64,000 bases of DNA from Actinoplanes subtropicus (GTDB lineage Bacteria > Actinomycetota > Actinomycetes > Mycobacteriales > Micromonosporaceae), in the NCBI RefSeq assembly GCF_000721705.1, contig NZ_JOJL01000007.1:62001-126000 (forward strand). Reading direction: 5' to 3'. The position numbers and the translations under genes are program-made. The notes under the pieces were generated by a model. The model searched no databases. It was not told where the DNA came from and worked only from the letters and a program-made list of their open reading frames with translations. This document shows positions 53,778 through 62,005 of the stretch, one piece after another (within the stretch, counting starts at the first letter, position 1; each line of letters starts with the position of its first letter).

Positions 53778-53796
53778 CCGGCCCGGGTCGGGCCGG
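53778..53796 (+). terminator. Hairpin after the GntR gene
   Basis: CCGGCCCG and CGGGCCGG form a perfect 8 bp stem with a three-base loop, eight bases past the stop. Confidence 0.55.
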
Positions 53797-53859
53797 TCGG
53801 CCTGGCCAGGTCATCGCCGTCCAGCCCGGCCCGCACCTGGACGGCTGGGGCCCGACGAC

Positions 53860-54050
53860 CGCGTGTTGACACCGGCCGACGACCACCGCAGACCGGTGCA
53901 GCCCGACGACCATCGGGGGTGGGCGCGAGCGACCCACCATCGCGTGTGGACGCGGGCGGACGATCACCGCCGGCCGGTGCGGTCCGACGACGATCGGCGG
54001 TGGGCGCGGGCGACCCCCGACCACGGGTGAACGCGGTCCGGCAACAACCA
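53860..54050. repeat. Degenerate 81 bp tandem repeat
   Basis: Two units and part of a third recur with an 81-base period (starts near 53860, 53941, 54022). CGCGTGT, GACCACCGC/GATCACCGC and GGTGGGCGCG blocks line up. The period is 27 codons, so a decayed repeat protein on either strand is possible, but no start, ribosome binding site or codon bias supports a current gene. The rest of 53797-54239 shows nothing recognisable. Confidence 0.6.
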
Positions 54051-54239
54051 CGGGCGGGTGTGGGAACCGCTGAGTGGGCCAGGCGACGGGTCATGGTTCG
54101 ACCGTAGGGCGGGGGTACGACAGAAAGCCGGCGCCGGCAAAGGACCAAAACAAGACCGCCAAAGGAAAGCGCCCGCAACGAGACTCGCCAGAGGGCGTGA
54201 GGCGCCAGGAGACGCGAGCGGCTCAGAGGAGCGAGCGGC

Positions 54240-54731
54240 TCAGAAGAGGCTGAAGCGCGCCACCGCCAACAAAAACCCCCGCCCCGTCTTCTCGTCCACG
54301 CACGTCAACCCGGCGCTCTCACTGGTACACCGCACCGAGCCCGACCGATCCGCGTGCCCGTACTCCAACGTCTGCGAAGCCGACCCGATCAGCGTGTCCC
54401 CCGTACAGGTGAACCCCGCCTTCCCGCCCTGGATGTACATCCCGTTCCCCCAGTCCAGCTCGCACGTCGACGGCTTCGTCGGCGGTGACCACGTCTTGCG
54501 GACGATGTCGCAGCGCACCGCCGACGCGGACAGATCGCAGAAGATGTTCTTCGACGGCGTCCGGAAGAACACCTCGCCCACGTCGGTCACCACGACCGGG
54601 GCGGCGCTCGGCCCCCCGAATCCGGCGTGCGCCGACGGAAGGGATGACGTCGGCTTGCCGCCGCCCGCGCTCGAGCAGGCCGCCACGCTCAGCAGCAGCG
54701 CCACCAGGGGAATTCCTCGGTTCAGTGCCAT
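54240..54731 (-). CDS. DUF6636-like lipoprotein
   Basis: The 163-residue protein starts with a lipoprotein signal (NRGIPLVALLLSVAACSS, lipobox VAAC). The mature part has the pattern FFRTPSKNIFCDLS, VRCDIVRKTWSPP, CELDWG, CTGDTLI and GLTCVDEKTGRGFLL, with about six Cys that probably form disulphides outside the cell. This fits the actinobacterial DUF6636 family of unknown function. It is divergent from xerC with only 14 bases between, so their promoters overlap or lie inside genes. Confidence 0.8.
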   Translation of the reverse strand: MALNRGIPLVALLLSVAACSSAGGGKPTSSLPSAHAGFGGPSAAPVVVTDVGEVFFRTPSKNIFCDLSASAVRCDIVRKTWSPPTKPSTCELDWGNGMYIQGGKAGFTCTGDTLIGSASQTLEYGHADRSGSVRCTSESAGLTCVDEKTGRGFLLAVARFSLF

Positions 54732-54745
54732 GGTGAGGCGAGTCT

Positions 54746-55738
54746 ATGGACAACCCGCAACAGCGTGGGGGCTTGACTCCACCCGTCCGAGCGATGACGG
54801 TCGACGTGATGGACACCCGGCAGATGCACGAGGAGCTCCCGGCCGCCCTGCGCGACGCGGTCGACGACTTCGGCCGCCACCTGTCGCGGGTCGACAACCG
54901 GTCCGAGCACACCGTCCGGGCGTACGTCGGTGATGTGGTCTCCCTGCTGCACCATGCCGCCCAGGCCGGCCGGCAAGCGCCCGGCGATCTCGACATCGCG
55001 GTCCTCCGCGGGTGGCTGGCCGCGCGGATGCGGGACGGCGCCGCGCGTACGTCGCAAGCCCGCCGCGCGGCCGCGGCCCGCAACTTCACCGCCTGGGCGC
55101 ATCGCACCGGCCGGGCTTCGAGCGACCCTGGCGCGCAGTTGGTCAGCCCGCGCGCCCACCGCGATCTCCCCAGCGTGCTGCGCGCCGATCAGGCCGGTGC
55201 CCTGGTCGAGATCCCGAAGAACGAAGTCGCGAACCCGGAGAGCGACCGCGACCGGGCCGTCCTGGAGTTGCTGTACGCCACCGGCGTGCGGGTCAGCGAG
55301 CTCTGCGGCCTCGACCTGGCCGACCTGGACGAGGGCCGCCGCCTGATCCGGGTCTTCGGCAAGGGCGCCAAGGAACGCGCCGTCCCCTATGGCCTGCCCG
55401 CCCAGCGCGCCCTCGACGACTGGCTGCGCCACGGCCGGCCGGCGCTGGCCACGACGACCAGCGGCGACGCGCTCTTCCTCGGGGTCAAGGGCGGCCGGCT
55501 GCAGCAGACCGTGGTGCGGCGGATCGTCGACGCGGCCGCCCGCGCCGCCGGGCTGCCGCACACCAGCCCGCACGACCTGCGCCATTCGGCCGCCACCCAC
55601 CTGCTCGACGGCGGCGCCGACCTGCGCGCGGTGCAGGACCTGCTCGGCCACTCGTCGCTGTCGAGCACCCAGATCTACACGCATGTGTCGACCGAGCGCC
55701 TGCGGGCCGCCTTCAAACAGGCCCACCCCCGCGCGTGA
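54746..55738 (+). CDS. xerC: Tyrosine recombinase XerC-like
   Basis: The 330-residue tyrosine recombinase likely resolves chromosome dimers at dif. An N-terminal SAM-like core-binding domain (LRDAVDDFGRHLSRVDNRSEHTVRAYVGDV) is followed by the catalytic domain with Arg in LLYATGVRVSELCGL, HDLRHSAATHLL (His-x2-Arg), LGHSSLSSTQIYTHV (His and nucleophile Tyr). The first about 22 residues look poorly conserved; ATGs at 54794 and 54809 could be the start. Actinomycetes use this gene near rpsB-trmD; no adjoining mobile element suggests it is the housekeeping copy. Confidence 0.9.
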   Translation: MDNPQQRGGLTPPVRAMTVDVMDTRQMHEELPAALRDAVDDFGRHLSRVDNRSEHTVRAYVGDVVSLLHHAAQAGRQAPGDLDIAVLRGWLAARMRDGAARTSQARRAAAARNFTAWAHRTGRASSDPGAQLVSPRAHRDLPSVLRADQAGALVEIPKNEVANPESDRDRAVLELLYATGVRVSELCGLDLADLDEGRRLIRVFGKGAKERAVPYGLPAQRALDDWLRHGRPALATTTSGDALFLGVKGGRLQQTVVRRIVDAAARAAGLPHTSPHDLRHSAATHLLDGGADLRAVQDLLGHSSLSSTQIYTHVSTERLRAAFKQAHPRA

Positions 55739-55755
55739 CACCGTACGATCGAGGC

Positions 55756-56943
55756 GTGCGCACAGGAGACCCGCCCGCGCCCCTCCCGGGCGCCCGCCTC
55801 CTGTTCTCGCTGGACCCGGCCGTGTCCTATCTCAACCACGGCTCCTTCGGCGCGGTCCCGATCGGTGTGCAGCGCGCCCAGCAGCGGCTGCGCGACGAGA
55901 TCGAGGCGAACCCGCACAAGTTCCACACCCAGGGCATGGTCGACCGGGTGATCCACACCCGACGGCACATCGCGGCGTTCCTGGGCGCCGACCCGGACGG
56001 CAGCGCCCTGGTGCCGAACACGACCTCGGCGATCTCGCTGGCCCTGCAGACCGTCCGGCTCGGGCCGGCCGACGAGGTGCTGCTCACCGACCACGGCTAC
56101 GGCGCGGTCGACCTGGCCGCCCGCCGCCAGTGCCGCCGGGCGGGCGCCACCGCGCGCACCGTGGCGCTGCCGCTGGCCGCCACCGACGCCGAGGTGATCT
56201 CCCGGGTCCGGTCGGCCCTGCGGCCGGGCAAGACCAAGCTGCTGATCATCGATCAGATCGCCTCCGCCACGGCGGCGACCTTTCCGGTAGGCGAGATCGT
56301 CGCGGCCGCCCGCGAGCACGAGATCCCGGTCCTGATCGACGCCGCGCACGTCCCGGGCATGCTGCCGGTCGACGTGAGCGCGATCGGCGCCGATTTCTGG
56401 GTGGGCAACCTGCACAAGTGGGCCTTCGCGCCGCGCGGGGCGGCCCTGCTGGCGGTCGGCCCGGCCTGGCGCCGGCGGGTCGAGCCGCTGGTCGTCTCCT
56501 GGGAGCAGGAGCAGGGCTTCCCGCTGTCCGTGGAGTTCCAGGGCACGCTCGATTACACGCCCTGGCTGGCCGCGCCGACCGGGCTCTTCACGCTGCGCAC
56601 GCTCGGCTGGGCGGCGGTACGGGAGCACAACGCGGCGCTGGTCTCCTACGGCCAGCGGGTGGTGGGCGCGGCGCTCGGGCTGGCCCCGGCCGACCTGCCG
56701 CAGCCCACGATGCCGGAGGTGGCGATGCGATCGCTGCCGCTGCCGGCCGGGCTGGCCACGACCGGGCCGGAGGCGGTCGCCCTGCGTACCCTGATCTCCG
56801 ACAAGCTGGCCACCGAGACCGCCGTGAACGCCTGGGGCGGCCGGGGGATGCTGCGGCTGAGCGCGCAGGTCTACAACCGGCCCGAGGAGTACGACCGGCT
56901 GGCCGAGCGGCTCCCCCAGCTACTCGCCGGCCTTCAGCGGTAG
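55756..56943 (+). CDS. Class V aminotransferase-fold PLP enzyme (isopenicillin-N-epimerase-like)
   Basis: The 395-residue PLP enzyme starts at GTG 55756 (frame opens far upstream). SYLNHGSFGAVP and VPNTTSAISLALQTV are typical of the epimerase/desulfurase branch. The PLP-binding Lys is in FWVGNLHKWAFAPRGAALL, and the Asp in IPVLIDAAHVPGMLPVDV contacts the pyridine ring. It follows xerC by 17 bases. The reaction (cysteine desulfurase, epimerase or lyase) is not clear. Its last 24 bases overlap a convergent gene. Confidence 0.87.
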   Translation: MRTGDPPAPLPGARLLFSLDPAVSYLNHGSFGAVPIGVQRAQQRLRDEIEANPHKFHTQGMVDRVIHTRRHIAAFLGADPDGSALVPNTTSAISLALQTVRLGPADEVLLTDHGYGAVDLAARRQCRRAGATARTVALPLAATDAEVISRVRSALRPGKTKLLIIDQIASATAATFPVGEIVAAAREHEIPVLIDAAHVPGMLPVDVSAIGADFWVGNLHKWAFAPRGAALLAVGPAWRRRVEPLVVSWEQEQGFPLSVEFQGTLDYTPWLAAPTGLFTLRTLGWAAVREHNAALVSYGQRVVGAALGLAPADLPQPTMPEVAMRSLPLPAGLATTGPEAVALRTLISDKLATETAVNAWGGRGMLRLSAQVYNRPEEYDRLAERLPQLLAGLQR

Positions 56944-57363
56944 CAGGCGTACCCGCCCGAGGCCGAGCAGCGCCAGCGGGTCGAGATAGACGTCCGCCCG
57001 CCGCAGGCCCCAATGCAGACAGGCCGCCACCGGGCAACCGGGATGGCCGGCCGCCAGCCGGCCGATGAGATCGCCCCGGGCGACCCGGGCGCCGACGACG
57101 ACCGTGGCGGTCACCGGCTCGTAGGTCGTGCGGAGCCCGCCCGGATGCGCGATGCTCACGACCCCACGGCCGGCGATCACGCCGGCGAACACCACCGTCC
57201 CGGCCCCGGCCGCGCGCACCTCGGCACCCGGCTCGGAGGCCAGGTCGACACCTCGATGACCGGCCAGCCAGGGTTGCGGCGGTGGATCGAACCCGCGGGT
57301 GACGTGTGGCGGCGCGACCGGCCACGCGTAAAGGGCGACGAGAAGAGCAAGCACGACGGACAT
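56920..57363 (-). CDS. M23-family (LytM-like) peptidase, degenerate active site
   Basis: The 147-residue protein has a hydrophobic N-terminal segment (VVLALLVALYAWPVA) and a LytM domain. GHRGVDLASEPGAEVRAA supplies the His and Asp zinc ligands, SIAHPGGLRTTYEPV the second-shell His, and AACLHWGLRRADVYLDP the last zinc His. In active members this last motif is His-x-His; here the first position is Cys. So peptidoglycan hydrolysis may be absent, as in activator proteins. ATG 57363 is the start; TTG 57372 is possible. Confidence 0.8.
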   Translation of the reverse strand: MSVVLALLVALYAWPVAPPHVTRGFDPPPQPWLAGHRGVDLASEPGAEVRAAGAGTVVFAGVIAGRGVVSIAHPGGLRTTYEPVTATVVVGARVARGDLIGRLAAGHPGCPVAACLHWGLRRADVYLDPLALLGLGRVRLLPLKAGE

Positions 57364-57421
57364 GGCCGCCAACCCTGCCCCAATTTCCGCGCCGCCGCCG
57401 ACGCCCTGTGGATAACCCGGG

Positions 57422-57745
57422 TCAGCTGCCGAAGCCGGCGTCGTCCGGCAGGGAGATGTCGGGCTTTTCCAGCTCCTCCACGTTGACGTCCTTGAACGTC
57501 ATAACGCGAACATTTTTCACGAACCGAGCCGGCCGATACATGTCCCACACCCAGGCGTCGTGCATCTCGACCTCGAAATACACCTCGCCGTCCGAGTTGC
57601 GCACGTGCAGGTCCACCTGGTTGGCCAGGTAGAACCGGCGCTCCGTCTCCACCACGTAGGAGAACTGGCGGACGATGTCGCGGTACTCCCGGTAGAGCTG
57701 CAGCTCCATCTCGGTCTCGTACTTCTCGAGATCCTCTGCGCTCAT
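57422..57745 (-). CDS. DUF2469 protein
   Basis: The 107-residue acidic protein (SAEDLEKYETEMELQLYREYRDIVRQFSYVVETERRFYLANQVDL...YFEVEMHDAWVWDMYRPARFVKNVRV) is the actinobacterial DUF2469 family, always beside rnhB and yraN. Function unknown. Its ATG overlaps the rnhB stop as ATGA. Strong conservation suggests a housekeeping role. Confidence 0.88.
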   Translation of the reverse strand: MSAEDLEKYETEMELQLYREYRDIVRQFSYVVETERRFYLANQVDLHVRNSDGEVYFEVEMHDAWVWDMYRPARFVKNVRVMTFKDVNVEELEKPDISLPDDAGFGS

Positions 57746-58578
57746 CGCTTCTCGCCCTCCATGGCCTCATCTTCCCCCACCGACGGCGACGGCTGAGGCT
57801 GGTCGCCCGACGCCACGCCGACGGTACCCTCACCAGCGCCCGGAAGCACCGGCGGCTCGGCCGGAACAACGTCGAACAACGTCGCCGCCGGTACGACAGC
57901 GGGACGCCGCGCCCGGGGCGGCCGATTACCCCGTCCCGAGGCCGCCGCCACGTTCACATACGAGAACCGGTGCTCGGCGCACGGCCCGTGCCGCAGCAGC
58001 GCCGCACTGTGCTCGTCGGTGATGTATCCCTTATGCACGGCGAACCCGTAATTCGGAAACTGACCGTCCAGCTCCACCATGATCCGGTCCCGGGTGACCT
58101 TCGCCAGCACGCTGGCCGCCGCCACGCAGGCCGCCACCCGGTCGCCCTTCCACACCGCCAGGCCGGGCACACCCAGGCCGTCGACCGGGAACCCGTCGGT
58201 CAACACGTACTCGGGCGCGGTGGACAACGACGCCAGCGCGCGGCGCATCGCCGCGAGATTGCACACGTGCAGGCCGCGGGAATCGACCTCGGTGGCCGGG
58301 ATGATCATGACGGACCAGGCCAGCGCCCGCTGGACCACCTGCTCGTAGACGCGCTCGCGGGCGGCCGGGGTGAGCAGCTTGGAGTCGGCCAGCTCGTCGA
58401 TCTCGCCGCGCTTGCCCTCGGGCAGGATCGCGGCGGCGGCCACGAGCGGCCCGGCACAGGCCCCACGACCGGCCTCGTCGGCGCCGGCGACATTGCGGAA
58501 GCCCCGGCGCTGCAGCGCCCTCTCGAGGGCGTAGAGGCCGCCTTCCCGGCGGACCACGGTGCGCGGCGGCGCCAGCAT
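57742..58578 (-). CDS. rnhB: Ribonuclease HII
   Basis: RNase HII removes ribonucleotides and RNA primers from DNA. The protein is 278 residues from ATG 58578. The metal site includes Asp34-Glu35 in AGADEAGRGACAGP, and further acids in TDGFPVDG and DRIMVELD. A tail of about 70 Pro/Ala-rich residues (ARRPAVVPAATLFDVVPAEPPVLPG...) follows the catalytic core. The start overlaps the NUDIX stop as TGATG. Confidence 0.94.
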   Translation of the reverse strand: MLAPPRTVVRREGGLYALERALQRRGFRNVAGADEAGRGACAGPLVAAAAILPEGKRGEIDELADSKLLTPAARERVYEQVVQRALAWSVMIIPATEVDSRGLHVCNLAAMRRALASLSTAPEYVLTDGFPVDGLGVPGLAVWKGDRVAACVAAASVLAKVTRDRIMVELDGQFPNYGFAVHKGYITDEHSAALLRHGPCAEHRFSYVNVAAASGRGNRPPRARRPAVVPAATLFDVVPAEPPVLPGAGEGTVGVASGDQPQPSPSVGEDEAMEGEKR

Positions 58579-59039
58579 CAGCGACCCCCGGAGGGGCCGA
58601 GCCGGCGCAGCAGGCCGGCCAGCTCGAGCGGGTAGATCTGCTCGTCGCTGGCCTCGATCTCGGCGGCCGACCACCACCGGTGCTCGGTGATGGTCTGCTG
58701 CTCGTCCTCATCCATGCCGGCTGTGTCGACCCGCCACTCGGCGACGCGGAGCAGGAAGAAATCCTGCTCCTGCCGGTACGCCCGGGTGCGGTAGCTGAAC
58801 TCGGCGATCTCGTGCCACACCGGGTCGCCCAGCTCGGCCGGGTCGACCCGGAGGCCGGTCTCCTCATACAGCTCGCGGGCGGCGCCCTCGGCGAGGGTCT
58901 CGCCGTCGTCCAGCCCGCCGCCCGGGGTGATCCACCAGCGGTCCTCGGGACGGGCCGGGTCGCCCCCGTGCAGCAGGAGGGTGCGGCCGGCGCCGTCGAC
59001 GAGCAGCACGCGGGCGGCACGGCGGTCGATTACGGTCAC
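58578..59039 (-). CDS. NUDIX hydrolase
   Basis: The 153-residue protein has a full Nudix box, GGLDDGETLAEGAARELYEETGL (GX5EX7REUXEEXGU), preceded by RWWITPGG. It hydrolyses nucleoside diphosphates linked to other groups; the exact substrate is unknown. Placed between lepB and rnhB and coupled to rnhB. Confidence 0.88.
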   Translation of the reverse strand: MTVIDRRAARVLLVDGAGRTLLLHGGDPARPEDRWWITPGGGLDDGETLAEGAARELYEETGLRVDPAELGDPVWHEIAEFSYRTRAYRQEQDFFLLRVAEWRVDTAGMDEDEQQTITEHRWWSAAEIEASDEQIYPLELAGLLRRLGPSGGR

Positions 59040-59088
59040 GCGGCAAGCCTATTGCGCCCGAGGTGGATCTATCGAGCGGGTGCCGGGG

Positions 59089-59736
59089 CTACTTGGCAGC
59101 CGAGGCGTCCGGGATCTTGTCGAAGCCGTCTGGCACCGAGAGCCACTTGGCCCGGCTCAGCGGCCAGAAGACCGTGAAGGCGCGGCCTACCACCGATTTC
59201 TCGGTGATCGTCGCCTCCTGGATGTCGTTGCTCTCCTCGTAGTGCTCGAGCGAGTCGCCCGAGGCCGAGCGGTGGTCGCCCATCACCCACAGCCGGCCCG
59301 CGGGCACGGTGATGTCGAACTTTCGGTCGGCGGCCGGGTCCTGATTGCCGTCGGCGTCCCGGTAGATGAACGGCTCGTCGAGCGAGACGCCGTTGACCGT
59401 CAGGCGCTCCTGGGCGTCGCAGCAGACCACGCGGTCGCCGGGCGTACCGATGATCCGCTTGATGAAATCCTCGCCCTCGGCGCCGGACTGCCAGTCGTCG
59501 GGCGCCTTGAACACGATGATCTCGCCGCGCTTGGGGTCGCGGAAGTCGTAGACGAGCTTGTTGACCAGCACCCGGTCCAGCACGTTGAGCGTGTGCTCCA
59601 TCGACGGGGACGGGATGTAGAAGGTCTGCAGGACGAAGGCGCGCACGAGGACGGCGACCAGGATCGCCACCCCCAGCAGAATCGGAAGCTCGCGCCAGAA
59701 GGAACCACGGCGCTTGGCGGTCTGCTCGTCAATCAC
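59089..59736 (-). CDS. lepB: Type I signal peptidase, copy 1
   Basis: The 215-residue membrane protease removes signal peptides. The single N-terminal membrane segment (LPILLGVAILVAVLVRAFVL) is followed by the Ser45 motif YIPSPSMEHTL and the Lys93 motif DFIKRIIGTPGD, with box E GDHRSASGDS. It overlaps the longer copy upstream (ATGA). Confidence 0.93.
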   Translation of the reverse strand: MIDEQTAKRRGSFWRELPILLGVAILVAVLVRAFVLQTFYIPSPSMEHTLNVLDRVLVNKLVYDFRDPKRGEIIVFKAPDDWQSGAEGEDFIKRIIGTPGDRVVCCDAQERLTVNGVSLDEPFIYRDADGNQDPAADRKFDITVPAGRLWVMGDHRSASGDSLEHYEESNDIQEATITEKSVVGRAFTVFWPLSRAKWLSVPDGFDKIPDASAAK

Positions 59737-60620
59737 GAACGGAGCCTACGACGCCGAGCTGCGAAGTTCAGTCCGGAACGCGCGGATAGGCCCGCGGATA
59801 ACAGAAAAGGTAGGACGAAAACGTTGCGCGCCGGGTCGTCCCGGCGAACCGGCAGCTGGTGTTCCGCCGCGGCGGTCGGGTGGTCGGCGGCGTACGTCTT
59901 CCAGACATCCGGCACGGAAAGGCTGGTGAACCGGCTGCTGGGCCACACGATGACGAACGCCCGGCCGATGATGTTCTTGATCGGGACGGGGCCCTGACAT
60001 CGCGCGTCCTGGGAAACCGCGCGGTGGTCGCCCATGACGAACATCTCACCGGCCGGGATGGTCACCTCGGCGAACCGCCGGCTGGTGCACTGCGTCGGGT
60101 TCGGCGGCTGGCTCAGGTCGGAGTTGTAGCCGTCCGCGATGTACGGCTCGTCGATGCCCACGCCGTTGACCGTGATCCGGCCCTTGGCGTCGCAGCAGGC
60201 CACCTTGTCGCCGGGCAGGCCGATGACCCGCTTGATGAAGTCGCGTTCTCCCGGGCGGCTGACCCCGACCAGGTCGCCGATGGTGCGGCCGAGCTTGGCG
60301 CCGAAGCTGTTGCTGACCGGCTCGGTGACCTCGGGCGCCCAGTTGTCGGTGCCGCGGAAGACCACGATCTCGCCGCGCACCGGGTCACGCAGGTCGTAGA
60401 CGACCTTGTTGACCAGCACCCGGTCCTTGATCAGCAGCGTCTTCTCCATCGAGCCGCTGGGGATGTAGAACGCCTGCACCAGGAACGTGCGGATGAGCAC
60501 GGCCAGACAGAACGCCACCACGAGCAGCAGCGGCAACTCCTGCCAGAGCGGCATCTCCTTGCGCCGGATCATCGAGCGCCGGCGCCGTTCGGACGGCCGA
60601 TAACCCTGCATCGGTTCCAC
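59733..60620 (-). CDS. lepB: Type I signal peptidase, copy 2, extended
   Basis: The 295-residue relative of the neighbouring LepB has Ser57 in YIPSGSMEKTL, Lys130 in DFIKRVIGLPGD and box E MGDHRAVSQDARC. It carries an extra loop before the Lys motif (PVSNSFGAKLGRTIGDLVGVS) and about 50 extra C-terminal residues, partly hydrophobic then basic (NVFVLPFLLSAGLSARSGLNFAARRRRLRS). GTG 60620 has GGGAG nine bases upstream; ATG 60629 and 60611 are alternatives. The two copies may share secreted substrates. Confidence 0.9.
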   Translation of the reverse strand: MEPMQGYRPSERRRRSMIRRKEMPLWQELPLLLVVAFCLAVLIRTFLVQAFYIPSGSMEKTLLIKDRVLVNKVVYDLRDPVRGEIVVFRGTDNWAPEVTEPVSNSFGAKLGRTIGDLVGVSRPGERDFIKRVIGLPGDKVACCDAKGRITVNGVGIDEPYIADGYNSDLSQPPNPTQCTSRRFAEVTIPAGEMFVMGDHRAVSQDARCQGPVPIKNIIGRAFVIVWPSSRFTSLSVPDVWKTYAADHPTAAAEHQLPVRRDDPARNVFVLPFLLSAGLSARSGLNFAARRRRLRS

Positions 60621-60668
60621 GCTTAGCATCTCCCGCCGCCGACCGGACTATCCGCCCCGGATACAGCA

Positions 60669-60695
60669 CTACCGCCCGAGAAGTACGGGCGGTAG
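60669..60695 (-). terminator. Hairpin upstream of lepB copy 2
   Basis: CTACCGCCCG and CGGGCGGTAG pair perfectly (10 bp) with a seven-base loop, between the rplS stop and the lepB start. It is a likely end of the rplS transcript. Confidence 0.7.
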
Positions 60696-60720
60696 CACTG
60701 GAAGGGTTCACACTGATCCC

Positions 60721-60760
60721 ATCCGGCACAGGCGCAAGCGTAGTTCGCCTTCCGCCGGAT
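60721..60760 (-). terminator. First hairpin after rplS
   Basis: ATCCGGC and GCCGGAT form a 7 bp stem around an inner GGCG/CGCC pairing, just after the rplS stop at 60770. With the next hairpin it makes a tandem pair. Confidence 0.45.
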
Positions 60761-60769
60761 TGATGAGTA

Positions 60770-61126
60770 TCAGACGGTCTGCTTCTCCCGAAGCTCCTTG
60801 ATCTTGGCCTTCTTGCCGCGGAGCTCGCGCAGGTAGTAGAGCTTGGCGCGACGCACGTCACCGCGGGAGACGACCTCGATCCGGTCGATCGCCGGGCTGT
60901 TGAGCGGGTAGGTCCGCTCGACGCCGACGCCGAAGCTGATCTTCCGGATCTTGAAGGTCTCCCGCAGGCCGGCCCCCTGGCGGCCGATCACGACGCCCTG
61001 GAAGACCTGGACGCGGGAACGGTTACCCTCGACGACCCGGGCGTGCACCTTGAGGGTGTCGCCGGCGCGGAAGTCGGGAAGGTCGGTGCGCTGCGACTGG
61101 GCGTCGAGAGCGTCCAGCGTGTTCAT
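60770..61126 (-). CDS. rplS: 50S ribosomal protein L19
   Basis: The 118-residue protein has the L19 pattern: [65 protein letters not shown] and [24 protein letters not shown]. The usual place after trmD. A hairpin in its leader may regulate it. Confidence 0.97.
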   Translation of the reverse strand: MNTLDALDAQSQRTDLPDFRAGDTLKVHARVVEGNRSRVQVFQGVVIGRQGAGLRETFKIRKISFGVGVERTYPLNSPAIDRIEVVSRGDVRRAKLYYLRELRGKKAKIKELREKQTV

Positions 61127-61149
61127 CGCTGCATCCTCGTCGTGCTGAG

Positions 61150-61171
61150 GCGCATCGGGTGTTCGATGCGC
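61150..61171 (-). promoter_or_regulatory. Leader hairpin of rplS
   Basis: GCGCATCG and CGATGCGC pair perfectly (8 bp) with a six-base loop, 24 bases upstream of the rplS ATG. It is a candidate L19-binding or attenuator site; not matched to a known motif. Confidence 0.4.
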
Positions 61172-61214
61172 GAGTGGGTACTGCTGATCTCCCGAAGGAA
61201 GATCCTCGTCTCCT

Positions 61215-61229
61215 CCCCGCGGCGCGGGG
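61215..61229 (-). terminator. Small hairpin after trmD
   Basis: CCCCGC and GCGGGG form a 6 bp stem with a three-base loop, 18 bases past the trmD stop. It may separate trmD from rplS. Confidence 0.4.
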
Positions 61230-61246
61230 CGAAAACGGCAACCTCC

Positions 61247-62005
61247 CTACTCTGCCACAGCAGGGGGCGTGATCCGAAATCCACCCTCGTCGAGGGTCTT
61301 CCTGTCCGCTTTGTCCAAAGACGCGGGCGGGTAGGCGGCCAGCATGTCCGGCCGGCGCGAAGCGGTCCGCAGCAGCGACTGATCCCGCCGCCAGCGCGCT
61401 ATCCGGCCATGATCGCCCGAGCGCAGGATCTCCGGCACCTCGCGGTCGCGCCACGAGGCCGGCTTGGTGTACATCGGCGCCTCCAGCAGGCCGGCGGCGT
61501 GCGACTCCTCATCCAGCGAGGAGGCGTTCCCGAGCACGCCGGGCAGCAACCGGGTCACCGCCTCCATGATCACGATGACCGCGACCTCGCCGCCGAACAG
61601 CACGTAGTCGCCGAGCGAGATCTCCCGCACCGGCATTCGGGCCGCCGCGTCGTCGATGACCCGCTGGTCGATCCCCTCGTACCGGCCACAGGCAAAGATC
61701 AAATGCTCGAGACCGGCGATTTCGTACGCGTCGGCCTGGGTGAACGGCTTCCCCACCGGCGACGGGACGATCAGTGTGCCGTCGCCGACCGCGTCCAGGG
61801 CCTGCCCCCAGGGCTCGGGCCGCATCACCATGCCCGGCCCGCCGCCGTAGGGCGTGTCGTCGACCGTCCGGTGCACGTCGTGCGTCCAGGTGCGCAGGTC
61901 GTGCACGGTGAGGCCGAGCGTCCCGGTGGCGCGGGCCTTGCCGATCAGCGACAGGTCGAGCGGCGCGAAGAAATCCGGAAATATCGTGATGATGTCGACG
62001 CGCAT
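61247..62005 (-). CDS. trmD: tRNA (guanine-N1)-methyltransferase
   Basis: TrmD makes m1G37, needed to keep the reading frame. The 252-residue knotted enzyme shows [16 protein letters not shown], the [16 protein letters not shown] loop, [12 protein letters not shown] and [14 protein letters not shown]. The frame opens upstream within rimM, but ATG 62005 is the family start and overlaps the rimM stop as TGATG. Confidence 0.96.
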   Translation of the reverse strand: MRVDIITIFPDFFAPLDLSLIGKARATGTLGLTVHDLRTWTHDVHRTVDDTPYGGGPGMVMRPEPWGQALDAVGDGTLIVPSPVGKPFTQADAYEIAGLEHLIFACGRYEGIDQRVIDDAAARMPVREISLGDYVLFGGEVAVIVIMEAVTRLLPGVLGNASSLDEESHAAGLLEAPMYTKPASWRDREVPEILRSGDHGRIARWRRDQSLLRTASRRPDMLAAYPPASLDKADRKTLDEGGFRITPPAVAE

